Source of the DNA: JAUIBE01 sp035267185 | GTDB lineage: Bacteria; Pseudomonadota; Gammaproteobacteria; Xanthomonadales; SZUA-36 | NCBI GenBank assembly: GCA_035267185.1 | Contig: DATFLY010000053.1 | Location: 1 to 41,207, forward strand | Length of the DNA stretch: 41,207 nucleotides | Direction of reading: 5' to 3' | Shown here: piece after piece, positions 1 to 8,588 of the stretch | Position numbering within the stretch: the first letter of the stretch is position 1 | How the letters are laid out: each line of letters starts with the position of its first letter | Program-made: the position numbers and the translations under genes | Notes under the pieces: model-generated | What the model was told of the DNA's origin: nothing | The model's database searches: none | Seen by the model: only the letters and a program-made list of their open reading frames with translations

Positions 1-738
1 AAATGGGAGACCGATTGCCAGGAAGCTGGCAATGGCCACCAATGCGGCGGTTGACTTGCCATCCGGGCCCCAGGGTCCAAGTAAATCGGGATTCTGGGAG
101 TGAAGGCTGGCGGTCACCGCACCCCAGCCACCGGCAGCTTCGATTGCGACCAGAGGTAGAACGATCAGGCCCAGCAGCATCAGCACACCCTGGACCAGGT
201 CCGTCCACGCAACTGCCTTGTATCCTCCGACCAGTGTGTAGGCGATGATCACCACGGCGCCGGCTACAACGGCCCAGTGGTAGTCCATCCCTGTAAAGCT
301 GCCTATGGCTTTTCCGGTGGCTACCATTTGCGCGGCGACATAGGCGACCACCATCAGAATGATGATCAACGCTGAAATGCCCCGCAGGATGTGCAGCCGA
401 TCGGTGAAGCGACCAGTCAGTACATCAGGAACGGTGATGGCGTCAGATTCGTCGGAGAGCTTTTTCAGGCGCCTGGACATCAGCAACCATGCAAGGGAAA
501 TGCCAATCACTGCTCCGGCCACCACCCAGAACGCCTGCGCTCCGGCGGCATAGCCCATGCCGGTCAGCCCCAGCAACAGCCAGCCACTTTCACCTGTCGC
601 GTTGGTGCTGAATGCGACCACCCACGGAGGCAGTTTTTTGCCCGCAATGAAGTAACCACTCATGGTTTTGGCCTCACGCCGGCTCCAAAGCGCCAGGCCC
701 ACCAGGATGATCAGATAAATGACGATTGCTGTCAGCAC
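1..738 (-). CDS. Sodium:solute symporter (SSS family), 3' part missing
   Basis: The gene runs off the left edge; 246 codons of its N-terminal half are present. The translation is strongly hydrophobic, with several membrane segments and hallmarks of the SSS/PutP-type family: an initial helix followed by 'SRREAKTMSGYFIAGKKLP', then 'NATGESGWLLLG', and later 'YTLVGGYKAVAWTDLVQG'. These Na+-coupled inner-membrane carriers take up proline, sugars, nucleosides or other solutes, and the substrate cannot be read here. I place the start at GTG 738 because the family's first helix begins just after it, but there is no well-spaced ribosome site; the frame stays open upstream to a TTG near 810. It diverges from deoC, so deoxyribose or a deoxynucleoside is a reasonable guess for the substrate, as inference only. 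Confidence 0.85.
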   Translation of the reverse strand, partial: MLTAIVIYLIILVGLALWSRREAKTMSGYFIAGKKLPPWVVAFSTNATGESGWLLLGLTGMGYAAGAQAFWVVAGAVIGISLAWLLMSRRLKKLSDESDAITVPDVLTGRFTDRLHILRGISALIIILMVVAYVAAQMVATGKAIGSFTGMDYHWAVVAGAVVIIAYTLVGGYKAVAWTDLVQGVLMLLGLIVLPLVAIEAAGGWGAVTASLHSQNPDLLGPWGPDGKSTAALVAIASFLAIGLPF

Positions 739-739
739 A

Positions 740-775
740 CCTCGTTTATACCTGAAAGTGATGCCTCGTTTATAC
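740..775. repeat. 12-bp direct repeat with 24-bp period in the symporter/deoC divergent region
   Basis: The sequence cctcgtttatac occurs exactly at 740-751 and again at 764-775. The 24-bp spacing (between two and two and a half helical turns) between two divergent catabolic genes suggests a paired operator, but no regulator gene is visible. If the symporter instead starts at the upstream TTG, the repeat would be coding and give a repeated YKRG peptide. Confidence 0.5.
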
Positions 776-812
776 TGGTAGGCCGAATAATTAATGAAAT
801 CGATTAGCAAAC

Positions 813-1808
813 ATGGCCAGCGTTTCCGAACAAAACGTCCATTCCATCACTCAGCGGCCGATTGAGCGGAATCCCGGTATGGAATTCTCACCCGGACTCA
901 TTAATGAAGTCCGCATCAATCGCAGTGCTGTGGAACGTCGCGCTGCGACGGTGGGACGACGACGTTCAATCAAGAAAGACCACCAGGCGGCATGGATGCT
1001 GAAAGCGGTTACCTGTATCGATCTGACCACCCTTGCAGGCGATGACACGCCTGGAAAAGTGCGACGACTCTGCGAAAAAGCACGACGGCCCATCAGGCGT
1101 GACATTCTCAAGGGCCTGGGTGTTCAGGATCTTGGAATCACAACCGGTGCGGTCTGCGTCTATCACAACTTTATCGAGACCGCGGTGAAAGCACTCGAAG
1201 GCAGCGATATTCCGGTCGCAGCAGTATCGACAGGATTTCCGGCCGGGCAGATTCCGCTCAAGTTAAAACTGGCCCAGGTCAGGGAATCAGTGAAGGCAGG
1301 TGCGCGGGAAATAGATATTGTCATCAGCCGGGCCAAAGTGCTGACCGGTGACTGGCAAGGCATTTTTGATGAAGTCAGCGCATTCAGGAAAGCCTGCGGT
1401 AAGGCACATGTCAAGGCCATCCTGGCGACCGGAGAACTGGCGACTTTGAGAAACGTTGCAAAGGCGAGCTGGGTTTGCATGATGGCCGGTGCGGATTTCA
1501 TCAAGACCAGTACCGGCAAGGAATCGGTCAACGCCACTTTACCTTTCAGCCTGGTGATGGTCCGTGCCATTCGGGACTACCATGAAATGACCGGCTACCA
1601 GGTAGGTTACAAACCCGCTGGTGGCATCAGTAAGGCAAAGGACAGCATCGATTACCTGGTGTTGATGAAAGAAGAGCTTGGCAGAAGCTGGCTGTCTCCG
1701 CAGCTTTTCAGGTTTGGGGCCAGCAGTTTGCTGGGCGACATAGAACGGCAGCTTGAACATTATCTGACCGGTAGTTATTCAGCCGGTTACAGGCATCCGG
1801 TCGGCTAA
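813..1808 (+). CDS. deoC: Deoxyribose-phosphate aldolase (DERA)
   Basis: A class I aldolase that splits 2-deoxyribose-5-phosphate into glyceraldehyde-3-phosphate and acetaldehyde in the cytoplasm. All key residues are visible: the Schiff-base lysine K231 in 'GADFIKTSTGKE', the acid/base aspartate D168 in 'REIDIVI', K201 in 'VKAILATGEL', and K267 in 'GYKPAGGIS'. At 331 residues it is longer than the roughly 220-260 of short DERAs, mostly through an N-terminal extension of about 60 residues. The start is the first ATG of the frame; M23 (at 879) is an alternative, and neither has a strong ribosome site. It is followed after 31 bases by an aldehyde dehydrogenase that can take the acetaldehyde, so the pair forms a deoxyribose catabolic unit. 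Confidence 0.96.
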   Translation: MASVSEQNVHSITQRPIERNPGMEFSPGLINEVRINRSAVERRAATVGRRRSIKKDHQAAWMLKAVTCIDLTTLAGDDTPGKVRRLCEKARRPIRRDILKGLGVQDLGITTGAVCVYHNFIETAVKALEGSDIPVAAVSTGFPAGQIPLKLKLAQVRESVKAGAREIDIVISRAKVLTGDWQGIFDEVSAFRKACGKAHVKAILATGELATLRNVAKASWVCMMAGADFIKTSTGKESVNATLPFSLVMVRAIRDYHEMTGYQVGYKPAGGISKAKDSIDYLVLMKEELGRSWLSPQLFRFGASSLLGDIERQLEHYLTGSYSAGYRHPVG

Positions 1809-1839
1809 AGCTGAACGGGAACTAACAGGGAAGGAACCA

Positions 1840-4230
1840 ATGTCTGTTCGTGATCTTTTTGAAAACATGGAATACGGAGCTGCGCCTGAGAGTACAGAGC
1901 AGGCGTGGGACTGGCTGCGTGAGCGCGAGCAAACGCTGGATCATTTTATTGCCGGGGAATGGTGTAAGCCGGACTCAGGCGAATACTTTGATTCCCGCAG
2001 TCCATCCTCCGGAGAACTGTTGGCACAGGTGGCAGACGGGAATGCCAGCGATGTGGATGCAGCAGTTGGGGCGGCAGTTGACGCATTGGAAGGCTGGGTC
2101 GCCATTGGTGGCCATGGCCGTGCACGCTACCTGTATGCCATCGCCCGACAGATTCAGAAAAACAGCCGCTTGTTTGCAGTTCTGGAGAGCATGGACAATG
2201 GCAAACCGATTCGTGAATCGCGCGATATTGATGTCCCGCTGGTAAGTCGTCACTTCTATTATCATGCCGGCTGGGCCCAGGTGATGGACAGGGAACTGCC
2301 TGGATATCGTGAGCTTGGAGTCGTCGGACAGATCATTCCCTGGAATTTCCCATTGTTGATGCTGGCATGGAAAGTCGCGCCAGCCCTGGCGATGGGCAAT
2401 ACCGTTGTCCTCAAGCCTGCTGAGTACACATCCGCGACTGCCGTGCTGTTTGCGGAGGTTTGTCGGGAAATTGGATTGCCTAAAGGTGTGTTCAATCTTA
2501 TTTTGGGTGATCACAAAGCGGGTTCGCCCCTGGTTGACCATGAAGACGTGCGCAAGGTCGCCTTCACCGGTTCAACCGATGTTGGTCGTATTCTTCGCAG
2601 GCAAACTGCCGGTACCGGCAAGAAGCTGACACTTGAGTTGGGTGGCAAATCACCCTTTATCGTTTTTGAGGACTCAGATTTAGACAGCGTGGTTGAGGGC
2701 CTGGTCGACGCCATCTGGTTTAACCAGGGAGAGGTTTGCTGTGCCGGCTCAAGAATGCTCGTTCAGGAGTCTGTTGCTGATCGGCTGCATGAAAAAATCA
2801 AGAAGCGCATGGCAAAACTGATTCTCGGTGACCCTCTGGATAAAGGCGTTGATATCGGCGCGCTTGCCGATCCCAGCCAGCTGGTGCGTGTGACCGAGAT
2901 GGTGGAGCTGGGCGTGAAAGAGGGCGGTACAAAATGGCAGCCTGATTCCGAACTTCCAAAAGAAGGTTGTTTCTTCCCTCCAACCCTGCTGACCGATGTG
3001 CAACCATCTGCCACGCTGGCCCAGGAAGAGGTCTTTGGGCCTGTCCTGGTTTCAATGAATTTCCGGACACCTTCAGAGGCGGTTGAGCTTGCCAATAACA
3101 GTCGTTACGGACTGGCTGCGAGCATCTGGAGTGAAAGCATCAACCTGGCGCTTGATATCGCACCCAAACTGAAAGCCGGTTCCGTCTGGATCAATTGTAC
3201 TAACCAGTTTGATGCTGCAGCGGGCTTTGGTGGCTATCGCGAATCAGGTTTTGGTCGCGAGGGCGGTAGAGAAGGTCTTTACGAGTACGTGAAGCCAGTA
3301 TGGGAAGATGAACTCAGCCTGGATCCTGTTCATCCTTTGCCTCGCTATGTGCCGGTTGAAAAAGTGGATGAGAAATCCATGCCCAAAATCGACCGCACAC
3401 CGAAGTTGTATATTGGCGGCAAACAGACTCGACCTGATGGTGGCTACAGCACCGCAGCAATGGATGCCAGGGGTCAAGTCATTGCCGAAATTCCTGCGGG
3501 CAACCGAAAGGACATTCGAAATGCGGTGGAAGCTGCTCAGGGATCCAGTGGCTGGACCACCACAACCGCCCACAATCGGGCCCAGGTTATTTATTACATT
3601 GCCGAAAACCTGAGCGCGAGAGCAGAGGAATTCACTCGTCGAATTGCACAGCTCAGCGGCGGCTCCACCGCCGAAGCAGCGACAGAATTCGTGATGTGCC
3701 TTGACCGCATCTACACCTACGCTGCCATGGCAGACAAATACGACAGCCTTGTTCATTCAACGCCGTTTCGTAATGTCACCCTGGCAATGAAAGAACCACT
3801 GGGCGTCATCGGAATTGTGGCCCCTGAAGAAGCGGGCTTGCTCGGATTGATTTCCACCGTTATGCCTGCAATTGCAATGGGCAACAGGGTCGTGGTTGTA
3901 CCTTCAGCCCACTATGCATTGCTGGCGACTGACTTTTACCAGGTGCTTGATACATCCGATTTGCCCGGTGGGGTCATCAATATTGTCACGGGCAATCGCG
4001 ATGTGCTTACCGATGTGCTGGCAAAGCACTACGATATCGAAGGTTTGTGGTACTGGGGTGATCGCAAGGGAAGCAAGCTGGTTGAAGAAGAAGCGGCAGC
4101 GACGATGAAGCGTACCTGGGTTAACCATGGCAAGCACCATGACTGGATGGATCCTGATCAGGGCGAGGGCGAGGTTTTCCTTCGCAAAGCCACTGAAATC
4201 AAGAACATCTGGATTCCATACGGAGAATAA
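1840..4230 (+). CDS. Two-domain aldehyde dehydrogenase, ALDH16-like
   Basis: A 796-residue NAD(P)-dependent aldehyde dehydrogenase with two ALDH modules. The first (about 35-490) is complete: 'PWNFPLLM' with N169, general base E266 in 'LELGGKSP', and catalytic C300 in 'FNQGEVCCAGSR'. The second (about 505-796) begins again with an ALDH-like N-terminus ('KLYIGGKQTRPDGG') and has a nucleotide-fold region ('PLGVIGIVAPEEAGLLGL') but no recognisable catalytic cysteine and stops early. This complete-plus-degenerate layout and length match the ALDH16 family, which has bacterial members and a human one (ALDH16A1). The start has an AAGGAA ribosome site. Placed directly behind deoC, acetaldehyde is the likeliest substrate, by inference from context. 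Confidence 0.9.
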   Translation: MSVRDLFENMEYGAAPESTEQAWDWLREREQTLDHFIAGEWCKPDSGEYFDSRSPSSGELLAQVADGNASDVDAAVGAAVDALEGWVAIGGHGRARYLYAIARQIQKNSRLFAVLESMDNGKPIRESRDIDVPLVSRHFYYHAGWAQVMDRELPGYRELGVVGQIIPWNFPLLMLAWKVAPALAMGNTVVLKPAEYTSATAVLFAEVCREIGLPKGVFNLILGDHKAGSPLVDHEDVRKVAFTGSTDVGRILRRQTAGTGKKLTLELGGKSPFIVFEDSDLDSVVEGLVDAIWFNQGEVCCAGSRMLVQESVADRLHEKIKKRMAKLILGDPLDKGVDIGALADPSQLVRVTEMVELGVKEGGTKWQPDSELPKEGCFFPPTLLTDVQPSATLAQEEVFGPVLVSMNFRTPSEAVELANNSRYGLAASIWSESINLALDIAPKLKAGSVWINCTNQFDAAAGFGGYRESGFGREGGREGLYEYVKPVWEDELSLDPVHPLPRYVPVEKVDEKSMPKIDRTPKLYIGGKQTRPDGGYSTAAMDARGQVIAEIPAGNRKDIRNAVEAAQGSSGWTTTTAHNRAQVIYYIAENLSARAEEFTRRIAQLSGGSTAEAATEFVMCLDRIYTYAAMADKYDSLVHSTPFRNVTLAMKEPLGVIGIVAPEEAGLLGLISTVMPAIAMGNRVVVVPSAHYALLATDFYQVLDTSDLPGGVINIVTGNRDVLTDVLAKHYDIEGLWYWGDRKGSKLVEEEAAATMKRTWVNHGKHHDWMDPDQGEGEVFLRKATEIKNIWIPYGE

Positions 4231-4238
4231 TCCCCGTA

Positions 4239-5090
4239 ATGATTTACAGGTTCGTGATTTTTGTTGCGCTGGCCGCCGCAACAGGTGGCTGTGCATCACT
4301 GGTGTCCAGTGCCGGGTCGGGACTGGCGAGCAGCATCAGCAGCGCAATGTTTAACCAGAATGATCCGGAGATCGTCAGGGATGGCGCACCCGCGTACCTG
4401 ATGATGCTTGATGGTTTCGTTGAACAATCGCCAGACGATGTGGCAATGCTGGCTGCCGCTGCCGAACTTTATTCGGCATACGGCGTGGTTTTTGTGGATG
4501 ACCCGGAGCGTGCCCGAAAGCTGACCGATCGGGGCCTTGGGTACGGTCAGCGAGCGCTTTGCGCTTCGAATGAGAATGCCTGCGATTCCTGGGAACGACC
4601 TTTTGACGAGTATGTCATTGCGCTGGCGCAGCTTGACCTTGAGGATATCTCAGCGCTTTATGCCTTTTCATTGAGCTGGCTCGCGCAAATACAGGCTCAC
4701 AGCGATGACTGGGCCGCTCTCGCCATGCTTCCCCAGGTCAAAGCTTCCTACCACCATCTTCAGGAGATTGACCCTGGCTATCGTGCAGGGAACGTTGAGC
4801 ATTACCTGGGCGTTCTTAATACGGTTCGTCCACCTTCCCTGGGCGGGGATTTTGAGGCTGGACGCGTTCATTTCGAACGTGCCATTGAATTAACAGGCGG
4901 GCAGGACCTGAGCGTCAAGGTTGATTTCGCAAAATATTACGCCCGAACCCTCTATGATCGGGAACTTCATGACCAATTACTGAACGAAGTACTGGAGGCT
5001 GACCCCGAACAGCGCGATTACGTGCTGACAAACACCCTGGCGCAGGATGAAGCCCGCGAATTGCTCGAAAGCGCGGACGAATACTTTTAG
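4239..5090 (+). CDS. TatT-like lipoprotein, T component of a TRAP (TPAT) transporter
   Basis: A 283-residue exported protein with a signal peptide ending in 'ATGGC', a somewhat loose lipobox, so probably a lipoprotein in the periplasm. The mature part is all-helical and TPR-like; the segments 'DDVAMLAAAAELYSAYG', 'ARKLTDRGLGYGQRAL' and 'GNVEHYLGVL...PPSLGGDFEAGRVHFERAIELT' are typical of the TatT family first described in Treponema pallidum, where a pore-forming trimer partners a TRAP binding protein. The start is 8 bases after the aldehyde dehydrogenase stop, and its GGAGA site lies inside the end of that gene, so coupling is likely. The three canonical TRAP genes follow immediately, confirming the assignment. 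Confidence 0.88.
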   Translation: MIYRFVIFVALAAATGGCASLVSSAGSGLASSISSAMFNQNDPEIVRDGAPAYLMMLDGFVEQSPDDVAMLAAAAELYSAYGVVFVDDPERARKLTDRGLGYGQRALCASNENACDSWERPFDEYVIALAQLDLEDISALYAFSLSWLAQIQAHSDDWAALAMLPQVKASYHHLQEIDPGYRAGNVEHYLGVLNTVRPPSLGGDFEAGRVHFERAIELTGGQDLSVKVDFAKYYARTLYDRELHDQLLNEVLEADPEQRDYVLTNTLAQDEARELLESADEYF

Positions 5091-5128
5091 GTATCAGCCT
5101 GGATCAGCACGTCTTCAGGATAAGGAAT

Positions 5129-6166
5129 ATGCAAAAAACCAGAGATTACAGATACTGGCGTTTGCCGGTGATATTCACGCTTTTGATGCTGATTTTCTTC
5201 AGCGGGGCTGTTGCTGCTCAAACCCTTAAGCTGGCGACCATCGCGCCGGAAGGGTCATCGTGGATGCAGCAAATGAGGGAAGGTGCGAAAAATATCTCAG
5301 ACAGAACGGCAGGACGCGTGACCATCAAACTCTACGGTGGTGGGGTGCAGGGGACAGCCCGCCAGGTACAAAGAAAAATGCGAACGGGACAGTTACACGG
5401 GGGCGCATTCACACCTGGCGAAATGGCGGCCTTTCAAAGAGATGCGGGTTTGTATTCTCTGCCAATGCTGTTCCGAAATATTCGCGAGGTTGAATATGTT
5501 CGCGAACGCATGGACGATGAACTCGAAAACCGGCTTGAGGAAGCAGGTTTTATATCTTTTGGCTTTGCCGGGGGCGGTTTTGCCTACTTCATGTCCACGC
5601 AGCCGCTCAGCTCGGTTGAAGATTTTAGTGGCAGAAAAGTATGGACGCCGGAAGGTGACAAACTCTCATTTGCTGCTCTTGAAGATCTCGGAATCGCGCC
5701 GATTTCAATGCCCATTACGGATGTGCTGACCGGATTGCAGACTGACCTGCTTGACAGTGTGGCGGTATCGCCGGCCGGCGCACTGGTATTTCAGTGGCAC
5801 ACACGGTTGAAGTATCTGACTGATCTGCCCATTGCCTATCTCTATGCCGCACTGATCATCGATAAGAAGCCATTTTCCAGGCTTTCCGAAGCAGACCAGG
5901 CCATTGTTCGCGAGGAGTTTGAAGCGGTCTATGCCAGGTTTGATGCTGAAGGCGATGAAGAAAATCGTGAAGCCTTTGATGCTTTACTCGGTACCGGACT
6001 GGAATTGGTTGAGCCGCAAAGTGACCAGGTACCCGTTTGGCGGGCCTCGGTGCTCGAGACACATGAAGAACAGGCAGGCAAGGGTGAACTCGATGCAGAA
6101 CTTTATCAACAACTGACTGGATTGCTGGATGAATTCAGGTCATCCGGGAACGGCAGCTCGCCCTGA
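5129..6166 (+). CDS. dctP: TRAP transporter substrate-binding protein (DctP family)
   Basis: A 345-residue periplasmic binding protein. The signal peptide spans about residues 1-30 with a likely cut after 'AVAA'. The mature start 'LKLATIAPEGSSWMQQMREG' and later 'GRKVWTPEGDKLSFAALEDLGIAPISMPITDVLTGLQ' are characteristic of the DctP family (PF03480), in the subset that works with TatT. It captures the ligand and passes it to the DctQM membrane complex. The start has an AAGGAA site five bases upstream. The ligand cannot be told from sequence; the Treponema TPAT binding protein is thought to hold a hydrophobic ligand, so this need not be a C4-dicarboxylate carrier. Confidence 0.92.
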   Translation: MQKTRDYRYWRLPVIFTLLMLIFFSGAVAAQTLKLATIAPEGSSWMQQMREGAKNISDRTAGRVTIKLYGGGVQGTARQVQRKMRTGQLHGGAFTPGEMAAFQRDAGLYSLPMLFRNIREVEYVRERMDDELENRLEEAGFISFGFAGGGFAYFMSTQPLSSVEDFSGRKVWTPEGDKLSFAALEDLGIAPISMPITDVLTGLQTDLLDSVAVSPAGALVFQWHTRLKYLTDLPIAYLYAALIIDKKPFSRLSEADQAIVREEFEAVYARFDAEGDEENREAFDALLGTGLELVEPQSDQVPVWRASVLETHEEQAGKGELDAELYQQLTGLLDEFRSSGNGSSP

Positions 6167-6172
6167 CCCCGG

Positions 6173-6691
6173 ATGGCCCGACTAAGTCGCACTGTTACAT
6201 GGTTGGGCAAAGCGGGAATTGCTGCTGAAAATACCCTGCTGGTCATTCTGCTCGTCGGAATGGTCGGTCTCTCAGTGCTGCAGATCGTTCTGCGAAACTT
6301 TTTCGATATGGGTTTTTTCTGGACTGACGAACTGCTTCGGCTGATGGTGCTGTGGGTGGCGGTTGTTGGTGCAGTGGCCGCCAGCCGTACAGATCGTCAT
6401 ATCAGCATCAATCTTGTTGACAATTACCTGGGCGAGAAAAGCCTGGTGGTCGCGAAGCTGTTTGTTCATGCATTCAGTGCGGCCATATGCGCCCTCGTGA
6501 CATGGTTCAGTTATGACTTTGTCCAGACTTCACATGAATACGGCGACATCCTGCTCGGGGGTGTTCCGGCCTGGTGGTTGCAGATTGTTCTGCCAGTCGG
6601 TTTTGGGTTGATTTGTTATCGTTACTCGCTTTTTGTTGTTGCCGATGTGCTCGAAATTCTGGGAAACAGAAAGAGGGGTGAGGGCGAGTGA
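6173..6691 (+). CDS. dctQ: TRAP transporter small permease (DctQ family)
   Basis: A 172-residue inner-membrane protein with four predicted membrane helices, near 17-40, 50-72, 91-115 and 130-155. The motif 'LQIVLRNFFDMGFFWTDELLRLMVLWVAVVGA' spans the conserved DctQ region (R-N-F...W-x-DE). DctQ docks against DctM and helps receive the binding protein. The gene starts six bases after dctP and ends inside the start of dctM through a GTGA overlap, so translation is coupled. Confidence 0.92.
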   Translation: MARLSRTVTWLGKAGIAAENTLLVILLVGMVGLSVLQIVLRNFFDMGFFWTDELLRLMVLWVAVVGAVAASRTDRHISINLVDNYLGEKSLVVAKLFVHAFSAAICALVTWFSYDFVQTSHEYGDILLGGVPAWWLQIVLPVGFGLICYRYSLFVVADVLEILGNRKRGEGE

Positions 6692-7938
6692 TTCTGGTTC
6701 TGTTGGCCATACTCGCCCTGATGGGCGCACCCTTGTTTGCCATCATTGCGGCAAGTGCAATGTGGGGATTCAGCAAGGAAAGCATAGACCTTCAGGCCAT
6801 TGCGATTGAATTTTATGGCATGGCAGAACTTCCCATTCTCCTGGCCATTCCGCTTTTTACTTTTGCCGGTTACCTGTTGAGTGAGAGTGGAGCGCCGCAA
6901 CGACTGGTTCGCGTCACCAGGGCCCTGATCGGTTGGATGCCGGCTGGCCTTGCAATCGTCTCGTTGCTCACCTGCGCTTTTTTTACAGCCTTTACCGGTG
7001 CGTCTGGTGTCACCATTATCGCCCTCGGTGCTTTGCTGGTTCCTGCCCTGAAAGAGGCGGGCTATCCTGAGCGATTCAACATGGGCCTGGTCACTTCTGC
7101 TGGAAGTCTTGGGCTGCTTTTTGCCCCTTCCCTGCCATTGATTCTTTACGGGGTGATTGCCGAAGTCAGTATTGAGAAACTTTTTCTTGCCGGTTTGTTA
7201 CCCGGGTTTCTGATGCTTGTTTTCCTGTCGGGGTACAGTGTCTGGAAGAACCGGGCCATCAGAACCCCGATCAGTGAGTTTTCCTGGAAGGAAGTGGGGC
7301 AGGCCCTATGGCAGGCAAAATGGGAACTCCCTTTGCCATTCCTCGTGCTTGGCGGAATTTACAGCGGCTACTTTGCCATTTCAGAAGCGGCCTCGGTGAC
7401 CGCCTTGTATGTGCTGATCGTAGATGTCCTGGTACTGCGTGAAATATCTCTCAAGCGGCTACCCGGCATTATCCGCGAGTCAATGGTTCTGGTTGGCGGC
7501 ATCCTGCTGATTCTCGGAATGTCGCTGGCATCAACCAATTACATGATTGACGCCGGAGTACCCCAAAAACTATTGGGAGCCATTGGTGGCCTGGTGGATG
7601 GTCAGCTTTCTTTCCTGATTTTATTGTTGATTTTTTTGCTGATTCTCGGCGCCATCCTGGATATTTTTTCAGCCATTGTGCTGGTTGTTCCATTGATCCT
7701 GCCGGTTGCCATGCAGTTTGGTGTGGATCCGGTGCACCTCGGGATCATATTCCTGGCGACCATGCAGTTGGGATATATCACCCCCCCGGTGGGCCTGAAT
7801 CTGTTTATCGCCAGTTATCGATTTGAGCGCCCCGTGCTCTCCATTTATCTTGATACATTGCCCTTCTTCTTTTTTCTGCTGGCTTCCGTTCTGGTGATCA
7901 CGTTCTGGCCCTGGCTTTCATTGTTTTTGACCCGATAA
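6688..7938 (+). CDS. dctM: TRAP transporter large permease (DctM family)
   Basis: A 416-residue polytopic inner-membrane protein, the Na+-driven transport subunit of the TRAP complex. The family features seen are the early 'LLAIPLFTFAGYLLSESG', 'FTAFTGASGVTIIALGALLVPAL', 'GYPERFNMGLVTSAGSLGLL', and near the end 'LATMQLGYITPPVGLNLFIAS'. Length is close to the usual 420-430. The GTG start overlaps the dctQ stop by four bases (GTGA). It closes the plus-strand run deoC, aldehyde dehydrogenase, tatT, dctP, dctQ, dctM. Confidence 0.95.
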   Translation: MILVLLAILALMGAPLFAIIAASAMWGFSKESIDLQAIAIEFYGMAELPILLAIPLFTFAGYLLSESGAPQRLVRVTRALIGWMPAGLAIVSLLTCAFFTAFTGASGVTIIALGALLVPALKEAGYPERFNMGLVTSAGSLGLLFAPSLPLILYGVIAEVSIEKLFLAGLLPGFLMLVFLSGYSVWKNRAIRTPISEFSWKEVGQALWQAKWELPLPFLVLGGIYSGYFAISEAASVTALYVLIVDVLVLREISLKRLPGIIRESMVLVGGILLILGMSLASTNYMIDAGVPQKLLGAIGGLVDGQLSFLILLLIFLLILGAILDIFSAIVLVVPLILPVAMQFGVDPVHLGIIFLATMQLGYITPPVGLNLFIASYRFERPVLSIYLDTLPFFFFLLASVLVITFWPWLSLFLTR

Positions 7939-8040
7939 AATTCCGTTTACACTGTCTGGTTGACCTGCGTCAGTTAGCAACGCCCTGAGCTCTGTTAAAA
8001 ATTGCAAATCCAGTTTGCTCTTTGTTCGAGGTCAGATTTG

Positions 8041-8472
8041 ATGATGGTTACTGAAGTCATGGTGACTGCAGTTCGTTTCGTGCGAGCCGGAGAGACGCTT
8101 GTTACTGCCTCGAGAATGATGAATCAATTTGATATTGGTTGTCTCCTGGTTGGTTCCGACGGCCATGCTGCCGGTATTCTGACTGACAGGGACATTGTCC
8201 TTCGGGGTGTTGCTTCGGGCGATGACCCGGCCACGATCACGGTCGCTGAAGTCATGACGCCTGATCCCGTGTTCTGCTGGGTGCATGATTCGGTAAGCCA
8301 GGCTGCACGGATCATGCAGGACAGCCAGGTTCGTCGCCTGCCGGTGTTTAACCACGATTGGTCCGTGACTGGTATCGTCACGATCAGTGATATCAGCAAC
8401 CATGTTTCACATCGTATCGCTGGTGAGTTAATTGACGCGATCACTCAGCCGCACCATCATTCGTGCCGGTAG
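8041..8472 (+). CDS. Protein with two CBS domains
   Basis: A 143-residue cytoplasmic protein made of a pair of CBS domains (about 4-60 and 70-128), with 'VMVTAVRFVRAGETLVTASRMM', 'GILTDRDIVLR' and 'VMTPDPVFCWVHDSVSQAARIM' followed by 'RRLPVFNHDWSVTGIVTISDIS'. CBS pairs bind adenine nucleotides or related ligands and act as sensors. I chose ATG 8041 because a GAGG site lies at a suitable distance upstream; the frame extends to a TTG at 8002 that has no support. There is no fused effector domain, and neighbouring genes do not reveal the partner. Confidence 0.88.
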   Translation: MMVTEVMVTAVRFVRAGETLVTASRMMNQFDIGCLLVGSDGHAAGILTDRDIVLRGVASGDDPATITVAEVMTPDPVFCWVHDSVSQAARIMQDSQVRRLPVFNHDWSVTGIVTISDISNHVSHRIAGELIDAITQPHHHSCR

Positions 8473-8588
8473 AATCACTCGCAATATTCTTCAAACAGAC
8501 CCGATATCCTGGATAATCAGCTATTATTCCAAAACGATGTCCGGGGTCTTTCCGACTAATCTCGGTAAAATGGTGTTTCAAATTAACT

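Noticed and set aside
740..775. Start of a CRISPR array
   Set aside because: Only two 12-bp copies with a 12-bp spacer, no further units and no cas genes.
3..807. Plus-strand open frames over the first 800 bases
   Set aside because: Their translations have no family resemblance, while the minus strand reads continuously as an SSS symporter through to the left edge.
8002..8040. TTG start for the CBS-domain protein
   Set aside because: No ribosome site there; ATG 8041 has a GAGG site and begins the first CBS strand.
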